DNA from: an uncultured Clostridia bacterium
GTDB taxonomy: Bacteria; Bacillota; Clostridia; Christensenellales; Aristaeellaceae
Assembly (NCBI GenBank): GCA_946534455.1
Contig: CAMNCR010000137.1
Span: 1 to 20,221 of the forward strand
Direction of reading: 5' to 3'
DNA: 20,221 nucleotides
The translations under genes were made by a program, and so were the position numbers. The notes beneath the pieces were generated by a model. That model saw only the letters and a program-made list of their open reading frames with translations, ran no database searches and had not been told where the DNA came from. This document shows, piece by piece, positions 7,265-14,769 of the stretch (position 1 is its first letter; every line of letters starts with the position of its first letter).

Positions 7265-9508
7265 ATGAAGAGCGGAAAATGGATCCTGCGCCGGGGGCTG
7301 ATGATCGTGCTGGCGCTGATGCTGCTGGTCGGGAGCGCGGTGGGAGAGGCCGCGCCGACGGAGGAGCCCGTGCTGACCGCGCCCGCCTATCCGTATCAGA
7401 CGGTCACCCGGGTGTCCGTGAACCTGCGGGCGAGCAGAAGCGTGCGCTCCACGCTGCTCAAGCGGATTCCGGAGGCCGCGGAAATCACGGTGAACGCCGT
7501 CAGCGGCTCCTGGGCCGAGGTGACCTACGGGAAGTACAGCGGATATGTGCTCAAGGAATACATCGTGGTCAAGAAGATCGTGAAGGTGAAGGTAACGCCT
7601 ACGCCCACGCCCGTGCCCACCCTGAGTCCGGAGGAGGATGCCGGCGGCTATACCACCCTCCGGCGCGGCGACAGCGGCACGGAGGTCCGGGCGCTGCAGC
7701 TGGCGCTGATTGAAATGGGCTATCTGACCGGAAAGGCGGACGGAAGCTTCGGCGCGGCCACGGAGAACGCGGTGATTCAGTTCCAGCGGACGAACGACTA
7801 CCCGGTGACGGGGATCGTGGATGCCAATCTGCAGGCCTTTCTGTATGCCGGCAAGCCGAAGAACGCGGAAGGCACGGCGAAAAAAATCAATGCCCTCAGC
7901 CCGGTTTCCGGCGTCACCATGCGCAAGGGAAACACGGGCGACGCCGTGACGGCGCTGCAGGAGCGGCTGAAGGAGCTGGGCTATTACGCGGGCGAGCTGA
8001 GCGGCACCTATGACGACGCGACCGTGAAGGCGGTGAAGGCCTTCCAGAAAAAAACCGGCCTGACCGCGGACGGGATTGCGGGCCGGGACACGCAGGACGC
8101 TCTGGCCTCCGGCGGCGCGCTGAAGGCGGATGAAACGCTGACTCCGGCGCCGACCGCGACCCCCACCCCCGCGCCGACCTATGCCATTCCCACCTCTGCC
8201 GTGAAGCGGGACTCCGAGGGCGACGAGGCGAAGACCGTGCAGAAGCGGCTGAAGGAGCTGGGATACTATCGCGGAAACGTGGACGGCAAGTTCGGCTATG
8301 CCAGCGTGTCCGCCCTGAAAAAGTTCCAGGAGGCCAACGGCCTGGAGGCGGACGGGATCGCGGGAAAGAGCACCTATGAGCTGCTGTTCAGCGACAGCGC
8401 GAAGCGGGCCGGGGAAACGGCCACGCCGGAACCCGAGCAGACGGCCGCGCCGGAGGCGGTGCCCACCATTGCCGCGCCGACCGCGGTGAGCTATGGAGTT
8501 CTTCGTCCGGGGGACGGGGGCGATGCGGTGGCGCTGCTGCAGGAGGCCCTGATCGCGCTGGACTATCTGGAGGGCAAGGCGGACGGAAACTACGGGGAGC
8601 AGACCCGGGCGGCCGTGCGCGCGTTTCAGCGGAACAACGGGCTGACGGTGGACGGCACGGCGGGCGAGGAGACGATGACGCTCCTCATGAGCGGCCAGGC
8701 GAAGGCGGCGGTGACGCCCGCGCCCGCGACCGCGACGCCCAGTCCCATCCCGAAGGCGACGGCCGGAGCGACGGCTACCCCCGCGCCATCGGAGAGCGAG
8801 GGCGTGCTGCGCCGGGGCGACAGCGGGAGCGCGGTCAAAACGCTGCAGACGAAGCTGATCGAGCTGGGCTACCTGACCGGCAGGGCGGACGGCGTTTTCG
8901 GAGCCGACACCTATCAGGCAGTGGTGTCCTTTCAGCAGGCGAACCGGCTGACCGCGGATGGCGTCGTGGGGGAGAAAACCCAGACCCGGCTGACCAGCGG
9001 GAGCGCCGTGGGCGCCTCCTCCGGGGACAAGGCGAACGCGACCGCCACGGCCGCGCCCACCGCGAAGCCCGTGACGGTGACCAAACCCACCGCCAGCCAG
9101 GTGATTTATGCCAACTGGTATACCACCGTGAAGGCCAAGGCGAAGAAATATCCCTACTGCACGGTGTATGAGCCCGGCTCCGGCATTTCCTGGCAGATCC
9201 ATATCTTCTCCCTGGGCGCCCACGCGGACTATGAGCCGCTGACGGCCAACGATACCTCCAGGCTGGAGAAGGTTTTCGGGGGGAACACCTGGAATCCGAA
9301 GGCCGTCTGGGTCATCTTCGCGGACGGAAGCGTGTATCTGGCTTCCACGCACTCCAAGCCGCACGATGTGCAGCATATTACGGACAACAACTTTCCGGGC
9401 CACTCCTGCCTGCATTTTCCCAGAACCCAGGAGCAGGTGGAAGCCATCGGCCCCTACGCCACCAGTCACCAGCAGACCATCGACGCTGCATGGGCGTCCA
9501 TTCACTGA
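7265..9508 (+). CDS. Secreted SH3 / peptidoglycan-binding repeat protein with His/Cys C-terminal domain
   Basis: A 747-residue exported cell-wall protein. The signal peptide is at about residues 1-30 (basic start, hydrophobic core IVLALMLLVGSAVG, AxA-like end). A bacterial SH3-like domain spans about 43-101, with VNLRASRSVRS and GYVLKEYI. Five PG_binding_1 modules follow at about 132-194, 218-280, 312-375, 412-475 and 514-576, separated by Thr/Pro/Ala linkers. The final 135 residues (about 613-747) form a different domain with H696, H700 and H704, then GHSCLHF (H713, C715, H717) and a late H735-Q736. I recall related domains at the ends of clostridial wall proteins but know no proven activity. 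The HxC arrangement suggests a cysteine enzyme. The start at 7265 has GGAGGG at 7252-7257. pheA begins 3 bases after the stop. Confidence 0.9.
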   Translation: MKSGKWILRRGLMIVLALMLLVGSAVGEAAPTEEPVLTAPAYPYQTVTRVSVNLRASRSVRSTLLKRIPEAAEITVNAVSGSWAEVTYGKYSGYVLKEYIVVKKIVKVKVTPTPTPVPTLSPEEDAGGYTTLRRGDSGTEVRALQLALIEMGYLTGKADGSFGAATENAVIQFQRTNDYPVTGIVDANLQAFLYAGKPKNAEGTAKKINALSPVSGVTMRKGNTGDAVTALQERLKELGYYAGELSGTYDDATVKAVKAFQKKTGLTADGIAGRDTQDALASGGALKADETLTPAPTATPTPAPTYAIPTSAVKRDSEGDEAKTVQKRLKELGYYRGNVDGKFGYASVSALKKFQEANGLEADGIAGKSTYELLFSDSAKRAGETATPEPEQTAAPEAVPTIAAPTAVSYGVLRPGDGGDAVALLQEALIALDYLEGKADGNYGEQTRAAVRAFQRNNGLTVDGTAGEETMTLLMSGQAKAAVTPAPATATPSPIPKATAGATATPAPSESEGVLRRGDSGSAVKTLQTKLIELGYLTGRADGVFGADTYQAVVSFQQANRLTADGVVGEKTQTRLTSGSAVGASSGDKANATATAAPTAKPVTVTKPTASQVIYANWYTTVKAKAKKYPYCTVYEPGSGISWQIHIFSLGAHADYEPLTANDTSRLEKVFGGNTWNPKAVWVIFADGSVYLASTHSKPHDVQHITDNNFPGHSCLHFPRTQEQVEAIGPYATSHQQTIDAAWASIH
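7658..8992 (+). repeat. Five tandem peptidoglycan-binding modules with Thr/Pro/Ala linkers (coding repeat)
   Basis: Five degenerate repeats, each encoding one PG_binding_1 module. Modules 2, 3, 4 and 5 are separated by linkers of 30-40 residues rich in Thr, Pro and Ala. They share codon-level similarity with the modules at 44-1561. Confidence 0.8.
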
Positions 9509-9511
9509 AGC

Positions 9512-10624
9512 ATGAACGATGAATTGAATGAAGCACGGGCCATCATCAACGAGACAGATCGGGAGATGGCCCGATTATTCAGCCGCCGCATGGAGGCGGC
9601 CAAACGGATTGCGGCCTACAAGCGGGCGCGGGGGATTCCGATCCTGGACGCGGGCCGGGAGCAGGAGATCATTGCCCGCAATCTGAGCTATGTGCCTCAG
9701 GAGGAGCTTCGAAGCTTTTATGTCCGCTTCATGCAGGACGTCATGGATGTTTCCAAATTGTATCAGCGGCGGCTGATGAACGGCATCCGGGCGGCCTACA
9801 GCGGCGTGGAGGGGGCCTTCGCCTGGATCGCGGCGAGGCGGATTTTCCCGGAGGGCGAGGCGGTGGCCTGCCCGGATTTTGCCGCCGCCTACCGGGCGGT
9901 GGAAACGGGCGACTGCGACGTCTGCGTGCTGCCGCTGGAAAACAGCTATGCCGGCGAGGTGGGGCAGGTCACGGATCTGATGTTCAGCGGCCCGCTGCAT
10001 GTGACCGGCATGTATACTTTGCCGGTCCGGCATCACCTGCTGGGCATTCCGGGTGCGACCCTCAGCGGCATCCGCCGGGTCATGAGCCATCCCCAGGCGC
10101 TGGCGCAGTGCGCGGGATATCTGCAGCGGCACGGATTCGAAACCGTGCAGGCCTCCAACACCGCCCGGGCCGCCCAGACCGTGCTGGAGCAGGGAGATCC
10201 GTCGATGGCGGCGGTCGCGAGCCTCGAAACCGCGGAGCGGTACGGGCTGACCGTGCTGGAAAGGGAAATCAATGAGAGCGGGCTGAACGCGACGCGCTTC
10301 GGCGTGTTTTCCCGGGCGGAAAATCTGCAGCCCGCCGGGCGGGAGGAGCGCTTCCTGCTGCTCTTCACGGTGAACCACGTGGCCGGCGCGCTGGCCGGCG
10401 CGATTCAGGTCATCGCCCGATATGGCTTCAATATGCGGATTCTCCGCTCCCGTCCCATGAAGGAGCTGCCGTGGCAGTATTACTTCTTCGCGGAGATGGA
10501 GGGGGACGACCGCAGCGAGGCCGGGCAGGAGATGATCCGGGAGCTGGCCCGGCACTGCAATATCGTGAAGGTGGCGGGGCGGTTCTTTGGCGAGATCAGT
10601 CTGAAGGAGCGTGAGGAAGCATGA
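9512..10624 (+). CDS. pheA: Bifunctional chorismate mutase / prephenate dehydratase
   Basis: Converts chorismate to prephenate and then to phenylpyruvate, committing to phenylalanine. Residues about 1-88 are an AroQ-type helical chorismate mutase (INETDREMARLFSRRMEAAKRIAAYK). Residues about 94-268 are the dehydratase, with VEGAFAW, LPLENSYAGEV (140-150), SHPQALAQC (192-200) and the catalytic NATRF at 259-263. Residues about 281-360 are an ACT regulatory domain with GALAGAIQVIARYGFNM and LRSRP, the phenylalanine-binding region usually seen as ESRP. At 370 residues it is normal for the fused enzyme, and feedback inhibition by phenylalanine is expected from the ACT domain. The ATG is 3 bases after the previous stop, and the stop overlaps the aroB start (ATGA). 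Confidence 0.95.
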   Translation: MNDELNEARAIINETDREMARLFSRRMEAAKRIAAYKRARGIPILDAGREQEIIARNLSYVPQEELRSFYVRFMQDVMDVSKLYQRRLMNGIRAAYSGVEGAFAWIAARRIFPEGEAVACPDFAAAYRAVETGDCDVCVLPLENSYAGEVGQVTDLMFSGPLHVTGMYTLPVRHHLLGIPGATLSGIRRVMSHPQALAQCAGYLQRHGFETVQASNTARAAQTVLEQGDPSMAAVASLETAERYGLTVLEREINESGLNATRFGVFSRAENLQPAGREERFLLLFTVNHVAGALAGAIQVIARYGFNMRILRSRPMKELPWQYYFFAEMEGDDRSEAGQEMIRELARHCNIVKVAGRFFGEISLKEREEA

Positions 10625-11643
10625 TCATACCGCTGCAGCTGGGGCCGGACAGCTATGAGATTGTGATGGAGCGCGGCGCGCTGGCGGACGCGGGACGATG
10701 GTTCCGGCTCCGGCGAAAGGTGCTGATCGTCACGGATGACGGCGTGCCCCGGGCTTACGCGGATGCGCTGGCGGAGCAGTGCGCGGAGGCGCGGGTGGTC
10801 TGTCTGCCGCAGGGGGAAAGCACCAAGTGCTTTGACAGCCTGATCCGCCTGCTGCGGGAAATGGTTGAATTCGGCATGTCCCGGGGCGACTGTGCGGTGG
10901 CCGTGGGCGGCGGCATGGTGGGCGACCTGACGGGATTTGCGGCCGCGTGCTTCATGCGCGGAATCGATTTTTACAATGTGCCGACGACGGTGCTCTCCCA
11001 GGTGGATTCCTCCATCGGGGGAAAGACCGCCATTGATCTGGACGGCTTCAAGAACATTGTGGGCGCCTTTCATCAGCCCCGGGGGGTGCTGGTGGACACC
11101 GAGCTCCTGCTGACGCTGCCGCCCCGCCAGGTGGCGAACGGACTGGCGGAGGCGGTCAAGATGCTGCTGTGCTTCGATGAGAAGGCCTTCTCCCTCTTCG
11201 AGCAGGCAGATCCCCTGGAGCATATGGACGAGATCATCGAGCGCTCTCTGCGCATCAAGAAGGATGTGGTGGAGCAGGATGAAAAGGAGCAGGGCCTGCG
11301 CCGGGTGCTGAACTTCGGACACACCCTGGGCCATGGCATTGAGAGCCTGCACGAGGAAAACGGGCTGTATCACGGGGAGTGCGTCGCGCTGGGCATGCTG
11401 CCCATGTGCTCGGAGCCGGTGCGCTCTCGCCTGCTGCCGGTGCTGGAGCGCCTGGGGCTGCCAACGCGCTGCGCCGCGGAGCCCTCCCGGGTCATGCGGG
11501 CCGTCGCGCATGACAAGAAGCGCACGGAGGACGGCGTCAACGTGATCCTCGTGGAGCAGGCAGGCACATACATCCAGCGCAGAATGACCATGGAGGAACT
11601 TCGGGAAAGGTACATTTCCTGCTTTGGGGAGAGAACGAAATGA
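10621..11643 (+). CDS. aroB: 3-dehydroquinate synthase
   Basis: Second step of the shikimate pathway. It closes DAHP to 3-dehydroquinate with NAD+ and a divalent metal in the cytosol. The 340 residues include the NAD-binding GGGMVGD at 96-102, NVPTTVLSQVDSSIGGKTAID at about 119-139, and the metal ligands E177 (NGLAEAVK), H234 (NFGHTLGH) and H251 (YHGECVALGM). All expected catalytic features are present. The start overlaps the pheA stop by four bases, and its own stop overlaps the feoAB start by four bases, so translational coupling is likely. The rest of the aro pathway is not in the window. Confidence 0.97.
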   Translation: MIIPLQLGPDSYEIVMERGALADAGRWFRLRRKVLIVTDDGVPRAYADALAEQCAEARVVCLPQGESTKCFDSLIRLLREMVEFGMSRGDCAVAVGGGMVGDLTGFAAACFMRGIDFYNVPTTVLSQVDSSIGGKTAIDLDGFKNIVGAFHQPRGVLVDTELLLTLPPRQVANGLAEAVKMLLCFDEKAFSLFEQADPLEHMDEIIERSLRIKKDVVEQDEKEQGLRRVLNFGHTLGHGIESLHEENGLYHGECVALGMLPMCSEPVRSRLLPVLERLGLPTRCAAEPSRVMRAVAHDKKRTEDGVNVILVEQAGTYIQRRMTMEELRERYISCFGERTK

Positions 11644-13997
11644 CAATTCGGGAGCTGAAAATCGGCCAGACGGCCAGGGTTGACAAGGTTGGCGGAGAAG
11701 GAGCGCTTCGCCAGCATTTTCTGGATATGGGCGTGATTCCCGGGGTGGAAATGACGCTGGTGAAGCTGGCTCCGCTGGGGGATCCCATGGAGCTGCGTAT
11801 TCATGATTATGAGCTGACGCTGCGCCTGGAGGATGCCGGACGCATTGAAGCGACGCTGGTGGAGACGCAGGACAGGGATCAGAGCCGGGAAAACCGGGAG
11901 AGAAAGCACCACAGGGAGCATCCCGGCCTGGGCGAGGAGGGCCGCTTCCATCCGAAGGGAACCGGGGAGCCGCTGCCGGAAAGTGAAACCCTGACCTTCG
12001 CCCTGGTGGGCAACCAGAACAGCGGCAAGACCACGCTGTTCAATCAGCTGACCGGATCCAATCAGCATGTGGGCAACTTCCCGGGGGTCACCGTGGACCG
12101 CAAGGACGGTGCCATCCGGGGACAGAAGAACACCTCCATCACGGACCTGCCGGGCATCTATTCCATGTCTCCCTATTCCAGCGAGGAGCTGGTCAGCCGG
12201 GATCATGTGCTGAAGGAAAAGCCCCGGGCGATCATTAACATCGTGGATGCCACGAACATCGAACGCAACCTGTACCTGACCATGCAGGTGCTGGAGATGA
12301 ACATCCCGACCGTGGTAGCCCTGAACATGATGGATGAGCTCCGCGGCAACGGCGGCTCGGTGGATATCAACGCCATGGAGAGCATGCTGGGGGTGCCCGT
12401 GGTGCCCATCTCCGCGGCCCGGAACGAGGGCGTGGATGAGCTGGTCCGGCACGCGGTGCATATTGCCCGGTATCAGGAAAAACCCATGCGGCAGGATTTC
12501 TGCGACGCCAGCGATCACGGCGGCGCGGTGCACCGCAGCCTGCATGCGGTGGAGCATCTGATCGAGGACCACGCGGAAAAGGCGGGGCTCCCGCTGCGCT
12601 TCGCGGCCAGCAAGGTCATCGAGGGGGATCCGCTGATCACGGATCAGCTGAATCTGGACCAGAACGAGAGGGAAATGCTGGAGCATATCGTGGTCCAGAT
12701 GGAGGCGGAGCGCGGGCTGGACCGGAGCGCCGCGATCGCGGATATGCGCTTTGCCTTTATCAGCAAAATCTGCGACGCCTGCGTCCGAAAGCCGCACGAA
12801 AGCCGGGAGCACAGGCGGAGCGAAAAGCTGGACCGGGTGCTGACCGGGCGGTTTACGGCGATTCCCTTCTTCATCGGGATCATGGCCCTGGTCTTCTTCC
12901 TGACCTTCAACGTGATCGGCGCCTGGCTGCAGGATCTGCTGGCCATGGGGGTGGAGGCCCTGACGGGCGTCGTGGATCGGGCGCTGACCTCGGCCGATGT
13001 CAATGAATCCATTCACAGTCTGATCGTCGAAGGGATTTTTGAGGGCGTCGGCAGCGTGCTCAGCTTCCTGCCCATCGTGGTGACGATGTTCTTCTTCCTG
13101 TCCATCCTGGAGGACAGCGGTTATATTGCCCGGGTGGCCTTCTTCATGGACAAGCTGCTCAGGCGCATCGGCCTGTCCGGCCGGAGCATCGTGCCGATGC
13201 TGATCGGCTTCGGCTGCACGGTGCCGGCGGTTATGTCCACCCGGACGCTGCCCAGCGACCGGGACCGGAAAATGACCATTCTGCTGACCCCCTTCATGAG
13301 CTGCACGGCGAAGCTGCCGATCTATTCCTTCTTTGTGGCGGCGTTCTTTCCGCATAACGGCTGGCTGATCACGACCGGGGTGTATGTGCTGGGCATCGTG
13401 CTGGGCATTCTGGCGGCCTTCCTGTACAAAAAGACGCTGTTCAGGGGGGAACCGGTGCCCTTCGTCATGGAGCTGCCCAACTACCGCCTGCCCAGCGTGC
13501 GCAGCGTGCTGCAGCTGCTGTGGGAAAAGGCCAAGGATTTCCTGCACCGGGCCTTCTCGATCATCCTGATCGCAACGGTGGTGGTCTGGTTCCTGAAGAG
13601 CTTTGACTTCCATCTGAACCTGGTGGAGGATATGCATCAGAGCATCCTGGCGACGCTTTCCGGCTTTATTGCGCCGGTGTTCCGGCCCCTGGGCCTGGGA
13701 GACTGGCGGATCTGCACCTCCCTGATCACGGGCTTCATGGCCAAGGAAAGCGTGGTCTCGGTGATGGATGTCCTCTTCGTCGGGGAAGGCGGCGTGAGCG
13801 CGGTGATGACAACGCTCACCGCGCTGTCCATGCTGGCCTTCAGTTTGCTGTATACCCCCTGCGTGGCGGCGGTGGCCTCCATCCGGCGGGAAATGGGGAA
13901 CCGGTGGGCCGCCGGCGTGGTGGTCTGGCAGTGTGCGGTCGCCTGGATCGTGGCGCTGCTCGTCCGGCTGGCGGGCATGCTGCTGGGAATCGGATAA
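11640..13997 (+). CDS. feoB: FeoA-FeoB fusion, ferrous iron transporter
   Basis: Imports Fe2+ across the cytoplasmic membrane. Residues 1-75 form a FeoA (SH3-like) domain, LKIGQTARVDKV to ATLVE. A charged, His-rich linker (about 76-116) joins it to FeoB. The FeoB G domain has G1 GNQNSGKT (124-131), the G2/G3 features VGNFPGVTVD and DLPGIYSMSPYSSEE, G4 NMMD and a G5-like ISAARNEG. The membrane part holds two gate-like motifs, GFGCTVPAVMSTR and MSCTAKLPIYSFF, with conserved cysteines. The 785 residues fit FeoB plus a fused FeoA. It overlaps aroB by four bases. No clear Fur box lies directly upstream, so in this operon iron control would have to act at the 7167 promoter or after transcription. 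Confidence 0.95.
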   Translation: MTIRELKIGQTARVDKVGGEGALRQHFLDMGVIPGVEMTLVKLAPLGDPMELRIHDYELTLRLEDAGRIEATLVETQDRDQSRENRERKHHREHPGLGEEGRFHPKGTGEPLPESETLTFALVGNQNSGKTTLFNQLTGSNQHVGNFPGVTVDRKDGAIRGQKNTSITDLPGIYSMSPYSSEELVSRDHVLKEKPRAIINIVDATNIERNLYLTMQVLEMNIPTVVALNMMDELRGNGGSVDINAMESMLGVPVVPISAARNEGVDELVRHAVHIARYQEKPMRQDFCDASDHGGAVHRSLHAVEHLIEDHAEKAGLPLRFAASKVIEGDPLITDQLNLDQNEREMLEHIVVQMEAERGLDRSAAIADMRFAFISKICDACVRKPHESREHRRSEKLDRVLTGRFTAIPFFIGIMALVFFLTFNVIGAWLQDLLAMGVEALTGVVDRALTSADVNESIHSLIVEGIFEGVGSVLSFLPIVVTMFFFLSILEDSGYIARVAFFMDKLLRRIGLSGRSIVPMLIGFGCTVPAVMSTRTLPSDRDRKMTILLTPFMSCTAKLPIYSFFVAAFFPHNGWLITTGVYVLGIVLGILAAFLYKKTLFRGEPVPFVMELPNYRLPSVRSVLQLLWEKAKDFLHRAFSIILIATVVVWFLKSFDFHLNLVEDMHQSILATLSGFIAPVFRPLGLGDWRICTSLITGFMAKESVVSVMDVLFVGEGGVSAVMTTLTALSMLAFSLLYTPCVAAVASIRREMGNRWAAGVVVWQCAVAWIVALLVRLAGMLLGIG

Positions 13998-14053
13998 GCC
14001 TCCGCTTCGCGTGGGGGAGAAGCCGGATCTGTTTCGGGAGAGGGGAGAGAAGG

Positions 14054-14221
14054 ATGAGCCTGTCGGACTGGCTTGTGCTGGGCGCGCTGGCCTGCGTGCT
14101 GGCGTTGGCCTTTCGGTCCATCCGGACGCGGAAGCAAAAGGGAAAGGGCTGCTGTGGCTCCTGCGGAGCCTGCCCCGGATGCGCGGAACGGAAGGGATCG
14201 ACACCGGAAAAGGGAGCCTGA
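14054..14221 (+). CDS. Small Cys-rich membrane peptide, FeoB-associated
   Basis: A 55-residue peptide. One hydrophobic segment (about residues 5-20, WLVLGALACVLALAF) is followed by a basic stretch (RSIRTRKQKGKG) and a cysteine cluster at C33, C34, C37, C40 and C43 (GCCGSCGACPGC). Small proteins of this shape are found directly after feoB in many Firmicutes (FeoB-associated Cys-rich membrane protein family, sometimes compared with FeoC). A role in iron handling at the transporter is inferred, not shown. The ATG at 14054 has GGGGAGAGAAGG just upstream and lies 56 bases after the feoB stop. Confidence 0.85.
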   Translation: MSLSDWLVLGALACVLALAFRSIRTRKQKGKGCCGSCGACPGCAERKGSTPEKGA

Positions 14222-14242
14222 GCGCTTCTGCGATTTTTCCCC

Positions 14243-14271
14243 TTGCACCGGGAAAAGCGCTGTGCTACAAT
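14243..14271 (+). promoter_or_regulatory. Promoter of mscL
   Basis: -35 TTGCAC (14243-14248), 17-base spacer, -10 TACAAT (14266-14271). It sits just after the Cys-rich peptide gene, giving a short leader before the ATG at 14303. Confidence 0.8.
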
Positions 14272-14302
14272 GTATCCAACAAATCGGAGGAGGTATATTT
14301 TC

Positions 14303-14698
14303 ATGAAAAAGCTGCTGAATGAGTTCAAGGAATTTGCGATGCGCGGCAACGTTGTGGATATGGCCGTCGGCGTCGTGATCGGCGCCGCCTTTGGCAAGAT
14401 CGTGACTGCGCTGATTGACATCTTCCTGACCCCCATCCTGGAGGCCCTGCCGAAGCTGGAGAACGGCGGAACCGGTTTTGTGGGCAGCCTGATTTCCTTC
14501 CTGGCCGTGGTGGTTGAGTTCATCCTGACCGCGCTGGTGCTCTTCGCGATCATCAAGGCGATCAACGCGGCCAAGAACATCAAGAAAAAGCCCGCCAAGG
14601 CCGAAGCTCCCACCACCAAGGAGTGCCCCTTCTGCCTGAGCGAGGTGCCGATCAAGGCGACCCGCTGCCCCCACTGCACCAGCCAGCTGGACAAGTAA
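14303..14698 (+). CDS. mscL: Large-conductance mechanosensitive channel with C-terminal zinc ribbon
   Basis: A homopentameric membrane channel that opens under high membrane tension to release solutes on hypo-osmotic shock. The N-terminal MKKLLNEFKEFAMRGNVVDMAVG is the family signature. Membrane segments are about residues 17-40 and 62-88. After a short Lys-rich connector the tail (about 107-131) carries C108/C111 and C122/C125 (CPFC, CPHC), a rubredoxin-like zinc ribbon instead of the usual C-terminal helix bundle. I recall similar tails in other clostridial MscL proteins. The start is set at 14303, with GGAGGAGG at 14287-14294. An earlier in-frame ATG at 14243 lies within the promoter and is rejected. 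The gene is monocistronic. Confidence 0.95.
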   Translation: MKKLLNEFKEFAMRGNVVDMAVGVVIGAAFGKIVTALIDIFLTPILEALPKLENGGTGFVGSLISFLAVVVEFILTALVLFAIIKAINAAKNIKKKPAKAEAPTTKECPFCLSEVPIKATRCPHCTSQLDK

Positions 14699-14715
14699 TT
14701 CCATCGGTTTTCTTC

Positions 14716-14746
14716 ACAGCCTGCCTTCGCAGGCTGTTTTCTTTTG
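14716..14746 (+). terminator. Rho-independent terminator of mscL
   Basis: A 9-bp perfect stem, ACAGCCTGC (14716-14724) with GCAGGCTGT (14729-14737), a CTTC loop, then TTTTCTTTT. On the minus strand the hairpin is not followed by a T tract, so it should work mainly for mscL and not for the convergent permease gene. Confidence 0.92.
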
Positions 14747-14769
14747 CGCCGGGCACGGACAGGGTTCTT

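Noticed and set aside
7145..9505. Long minus-strand frame opposite the SH3/PG-binding gene
   Set aside because: Repetitive Gly/Arg/His-rich translation produced by the repeat modules on the other strand. No promoter or ribosome-binding site supports it.
11370..14204. Very long open frame on the minus strand opposite feoAB
   Set aside because: It mirrors feoAB codon positions and gives a low-complexity His/Gln/Arg-rich product. feoAB on the plus strand is unambiguous.
14716..14746. mscL terminator acting also for the convergent permease gene
   Set aside because: On the minus strand the hairpin is followed by GAAGAAAACC, which is not a T tract, so bidirectional use is not supported.
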